Assembly (NCBI GenBank): GCA_054601695.1
Contig: BAAHQB010000093.1
Coordinates: forward strand, 62,001-126,000
DNA: 64,000 nucleotides
Direction of reading: 5' to 3'
Source of the DNA: Amorphochlora amoebiformis
Lineage: Eukaryota > Cercozoa > Chlorarachniophyceae
Shown here: positions 1 to 64,000 of the stretch, piece after piece
How the letters are laid out: each line of letters starts with the position of its first letter
Numbering within the stretch: the stretch's first letter is position 1
Program-made: the position numbers and the translations under genes
The notes under the pieces: model-generated
What the model saw: only the letters and a program-made list of their open reading frames with translations
Database searches by the model: none
What the model was told of the DNA's origin: nothing

Positions 1-11
1 TTGACAATCAG

Positions 12-28184
<28,173 letters not shown>

Positions 28185-29381
28185 AGAAGAGTTATTTGGA
28201 AAAGGGAGCTCCCTTGGCGATATCCAAGCCCATTCTGCCTGAGACCGACGATCCGTATAGTAGGCCCAGACCAAGCAGAACAGCACCTGTATCCACTGCC
28301 ACTGCTATCTCGAGGAGGCAGTGCTTCTAGAGCTGATGTATTTACTAAAAAGGTATAGATTTTTACGTAAACTAGATCAAATAGAAAGATTGAATCTTGA
28401 TTGTATTATAAGTTCCATTAATTTTTATCAATTTTTGACATATCCTAGAGATATTGCACGGATATATATATATACAAATTCTCTGCTAAATCTAGTAGCT
28501 AGAGTAGATCAATGATTGCCTGAATAATTAACTGGAATAATCTAGTAATCTAGGTTTAATATTCTAGATATTACTCTGTAATCTCGCAATAGTAATACTA
28601 AAATATTCGTCCTGATTACACTGCATCTAGTGCATGACTACGTCCTACAACAGTAAATCTAAATAATTACACGTATCTCTAGAATTTATAGCCTAGATAG
28701 CACAACGAGCACTATCTAGTTGTAATAATAATTTATACCTACAAACTTCCCATGTAGGGTTCCTAGGACGTGTACAATCATGCGCTTTTAGACGGCCCTG
28801 TACTAAAGACCAATTCCAGTAATTCTAAGGCTTTCGTCTAGTCCGCTGATAATACTTACACCTAGACCTTACGGCTTCAACAATTCTCCTACAATCGTCG
28901 CTGAATAGGTATATACATATCTAGACATATATACATGGTCTTTTCGCTAACATGTATAGTTATATACATGTATACTTACTTTGTACACGCACACTGTCAT
29001 ATATGTATACATATGTATATATATATGTGTGTGTATATAGGCATGTGTGTATCTATTTGCATGATATATGCATGCTGGATTTTTTGGAGACACTCGATGA
29101 GTAGTAAGATACACTATGCACATACGTCATACATATACACCTATATTCGTTTCAAATCATCATAATTGTTTTATCTAAGCTAAGTAAGATAGAATATGCA
29201 CATACTACTTATTATTCACATCATTTGTACTAGTCATTTCTATCTGTGCTAAAACACAACCTTGTCACGCTTTTGGCATCCTCATCCCTTGGCCTATATG
29301 TTTGGATGTATGCGTACCCTTATAAAACAATCTAAACTATGATAGAGGTATACATACGTATATCCATGTGAAAATGCTGCA

Positions 29382-29437
<56 letters not shown>

Positions 29438-29464
29438 AATTGCATGTGACCCAATGAGTAGATA
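28185..29464. other. Convergent intergenic region, CTAG-rich
   Basis: Between the 3' ends of the myosin (+) and the BRE-like gene (-). From about 28330 to 28900 the sequence is AT-rich but not repetitive and uses the word CTAG often (for example 28485-28560). It has almost no TA microsatellite until 29386-29435. No exon, RNA gene or mobile element was recognised. It presumably holds the terminators and 3' UTRs of both genes. Confidence 0.5.
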
Positions 29465-37128
<7,664 letters not shown>

Positions 37129-37316
37129 CGGAGCCTACATTCTGATATCTGGATATCACGAATCTAGATTTATGGATATAATACTTATTGATATGCGAAT
37201 ATCAATATAAAGATATACCACATAGACTTGTCACGCACAGTGACGGAGGAAAAGCGCCAATCCCGACGTGGTCACACACAAAGTCACAAGTCACGGGGCA
37301 ATCGATATCGCAGGGT
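37129..37316. promoter_or_regulatory. Divergent (shared) promoter region, 188 bp
   Basis: Separates the start codons of the BRE-like gene (- strand, ATG at 37128) and the carrier gene (+ strand, ATG at 37317). No TA microsatellite or telomere repeat occurs here, unlike the introns. An AT-rich patch (about 37166-37220) sits between GC-richer flanks. Transcription start sites cannot be placed from sequence alone. Both 5' UTRs must fit in here unless there are upstream non-coding exons. Confidence 0.6.
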
Positions 37317-46571
<9,255 letters not shown>

Positions 46572-47464
46572 CTCGATATCACAAGATCACCTCAGCCGGC
46601 CTATCCTCCTGGCCACTAAGACGGCCGTAAACATGAAACACGAATGGATTCTAGGGATTAATCAAGTTAATTGGCGTAGTTATCACACAAGCACCTAGAG
46701 AGCACACATTCGAAATAAAAGCCAAAAGCTAGAAAAGTAGTAAAACGTTGGGACTCAATCTCCTCTCAGCTCGAGCTTGCGCCGAATAACTAGGCTAGTA
46801 TATATTGAATTATAATTGCCCCAGCATGATCTCAGACTCTAGCTATCAATGAATTATATCTAGTATTATACTAGACCTAGTCCCAGTCATTGTAACGTAC
46901 GTACTAGTCTAGCTAATGTATCATGTTGCTCTAGTAGCTGTCTCTGACTGTATCTCTACTATCTTATCTCTAGTATTCTAGTGTCTAGCTATCTAAAGCT
47001 ATATGACTCAACTTAAGTTCGATGAAGTCTCTGGATCTCAGAGACTGTGACACGAAAAACCCGTTAAGACACTAGTAACTTTAATAACGTTCTCAAATTC
47101 TTACAAGGCGCCGCAAAAAGTTTTTCAAAAGTTAGAAGAAATTTCTCAGATTAGTTGAAGACATTTCACTGTTCTAGACCTACTAGACCTAGTAGATATA
47201 TCCCATTTTACTACTAGACTAGTTCAACTCAAAAGCTCAGCCTCATTTTTCACATAGACATGTTTGAGTTTTTCTAATTTTTAAATTTATAGAATGTGGT
47301 CGGAGAACAGGAGAACTTGTAGATGTCTTTATTTTTTTCCCAGGCTCGTGTAAATAACGGACGTTTATGTATTTTAGAAGTCATAAATTCAAGAATATAA
47401 TATTGTAAAAGATGGCTTCCTCACTCTACTTTTGGGTGTTTCTCTGGGTTTTACTCTCTTGGTC
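46572..47464. other. Convergent intergenic region, CTAG-rich
   Basis: Lies between the carrier (+) and phosphatase (-) stop codons. It has no TA microsatellite or telomere repeat. It is dense in CTAG/ACTAG words (for example 46790-47000 and 47165-47225), like the other convergent intergenic region at 28185-29464. No exon or RNA gene was recognised. Confidence 0.55.
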
Positions 47465-62760
<15,296 letters not shown>

Positions 62761-62767
62761 TATCACC

Positions 62768-62804
<37 letters not shown>

Positions 62805-62851
62805 TCATATAAACCTTTAGCTACATATACATGTAATAGATATATATATAT

Positions 62852-62903
<52 letters not shown>

Positions 62904-63266
62904 CATATATACATGTGTAACTGCATATACATCTCGTATGTATCCATGCGTAATTATTAACGCGTGGAACCTACGGCTAGTAAACTACAAGGAGTCAAAC
63001 TGTCGTTAGACTACAGTTAGATAGAGCGCGATTAGTAGGTCAATAACGGTTGAATCCCAAGCAATCCCGGGACAGACGGAACCGACGGAACCGACGGAAC
63101 CTATGGGTCCGGAGGGAGAAAGGAAGCATGTTAGTGCCGCTCATAAACTATCTATAATCTTTCCTCACTATCTATAATCTTTCCTCACAATTTCAAGGAA
63201 TTATCGGCACTATACTACTAAGGGACCGCTGCGCTAAGAATATATATATATATATATATATATATG

Positions 63267-63305
<39 letters not shown>

Positions 63306-63320
63306 TACATACACATATAA

Positions 63321-63404
<84 letters not shown>

Positions 63405-63721
63405 TATATTCTATGTCTATACATATGTGTGTAGAATGACTTTGAGGCTCACAAATTGTATACGAATGTATATATACATATGTATGTATGATATATCATT
63501 ATATCCATAACTTTTGAAAATTCGATAAACATTTTCCATAAATATGTCGCATGCATACACAACACACACATACACACATACACAAATGCACATAAAAACA
63601 CCCCAAAAATTACACCCCACCCAACCCTTCCCCCTCCCCCTCCCCCTCCAAAAAAAGTTAAAATACAATCCAACCCAAAACCGAACCAAAAAAAAAAAAA
63701 AATATCCTTAGTATTGCTCAC
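62761..63721. other. Region upstream of the phosphatase gene
   Basis: Contains TA tracts (62770-62910, 63240-63410) around a unique block at 62920-63240. The block has a direct repeat near 63150-63188 (CTATAATCTTTCCTCA twice) and a short triple GGAACCGAC repeat near 63080. It presumably holds the phosphatase promoter. A C-rich/A-rich stretch at 63600-63705 precedes (in coding sense, follows) the exon at 63722. No other gene was recognised. Confidence 0.4.
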
Positions 63722-63945
63722 CCTCCCCTCCACAGTACTCGGCAAGCACTGCTGCACTCCCTCTCCCAGCGCCCTCAGCCCCCTCCCGACCCCCCTGACG
63801 CCTCTCCCCACACCCTCGACCAAGCCGCCCGCCAAGCTGAACACTGGCCCCTTCTCGGCTGCTTCTAAGCATGTTTGAATCGCTGATTTGATTGCAGTAA
63901 CAGCTTCGCGCCATGTGCCTGACACGTGCTCAGCGGCTGCTGAGG
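63722..63945 (-). CDS. Internal exon of an unidentified gene at the right edge
   Basis: The block is bounded on the - strand by CCCCAG (acceptor) and GTGAGC (a strong donor), is 224 nt long and is open for 74 codons. The start is amphipathic (GTWREAVTAIKSAIQTCLEA), followed by a Gly/Arg/Val-rich repeat of the type GVGRGVRGVGRGL. It is much more GC-rich than the rest of the window. No family was recognised. Neighbouring exons would lie beyond 64000 and below 63700; none could be supported below. Confidence 0.55.
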
Positions 63946-64000
63946 CTGGGGTTAGTATTAGAGGTTTTGGGGGGTGTAGACTCAGGTGGTTATTAGGGGG

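Noticed and set aside
63040-63075. tRNA-like string GGTTGAATCCC
   Set aside because: No acceptor stem or anticodon arm can be formed around it.

Overview
This is a stretch of nuclear DNA from a eukaryote, almost certainly a protist. The coding sequence is cut into very short exons (mostly 25-90 nt) joined by GT-AG introns. The introns are filled with (TA)n microsatellites, (CT)n/(GA)n tracts and blocks of vertebrate-type telomere repeat (CCCTAA/TTAGGG). The standard genetic code fits. The taxon cannot be fixed from the window; a lineage with TTAGGG telomeres and intron-rich genes fits best. Nearly all long open frames are Tyr/Ile-rich translations of TA repeats and are not genes. I found the genes by reading exons bounded by AG and GT and requiring intron phases to match from exon to exon.

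Layout: (1) 12-28184, + strand: the 3' part of a myosin heavy-chain gene. It holds the C-terminal half of the motor, a helical tail with an internal repeat and a MyTH4 domain (about 38 exons). The 5' part lies left of the window. (2) 29465-37128, - strand: a complete or nearly complete 16-exon gene resembling BRE/BRCC45 (BABAM2), convergent with the myosin. (3) 37317-46571, + strand: a complete 15-exon SLC25 (mitochondrial carrier) gene. It is divergent from gene 2, with 188 bp between the start codons. (4) 47465-62760, - strand: a complete 24-exon gene for a PTC7-type PP2C phosphatase with a signal-peptide-like N terminus and one cadherin-like beta-sandwich domain ahead of the phosphatase. 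It is convergent with gene 3. (5) 63722-63945, - strand: one exon of a further gene running off the right edge. The phase chain closes completely for genes 3 and 4, apart from a choice between two copies of one exon, and has one gap in gene 2. The four main genes do not form an obvious pathway.

The least expected signal is in the introns. Many carry partial copies of the edge of a neighbouring exon, with its splice site. Acceptor-edge copies lie upstream of the real exon and donor-edge copies downstream, from one copy up to about 16. A second signal is a dispersed element of about 44 bp (about 17 copies). It always has the same orientation relative to the adjoining telomere repeat, and it carries a small palindrome whose two arms change together between copies. 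The two convergent intergenic regions lack TA tracts and are rich in the word CTAG.
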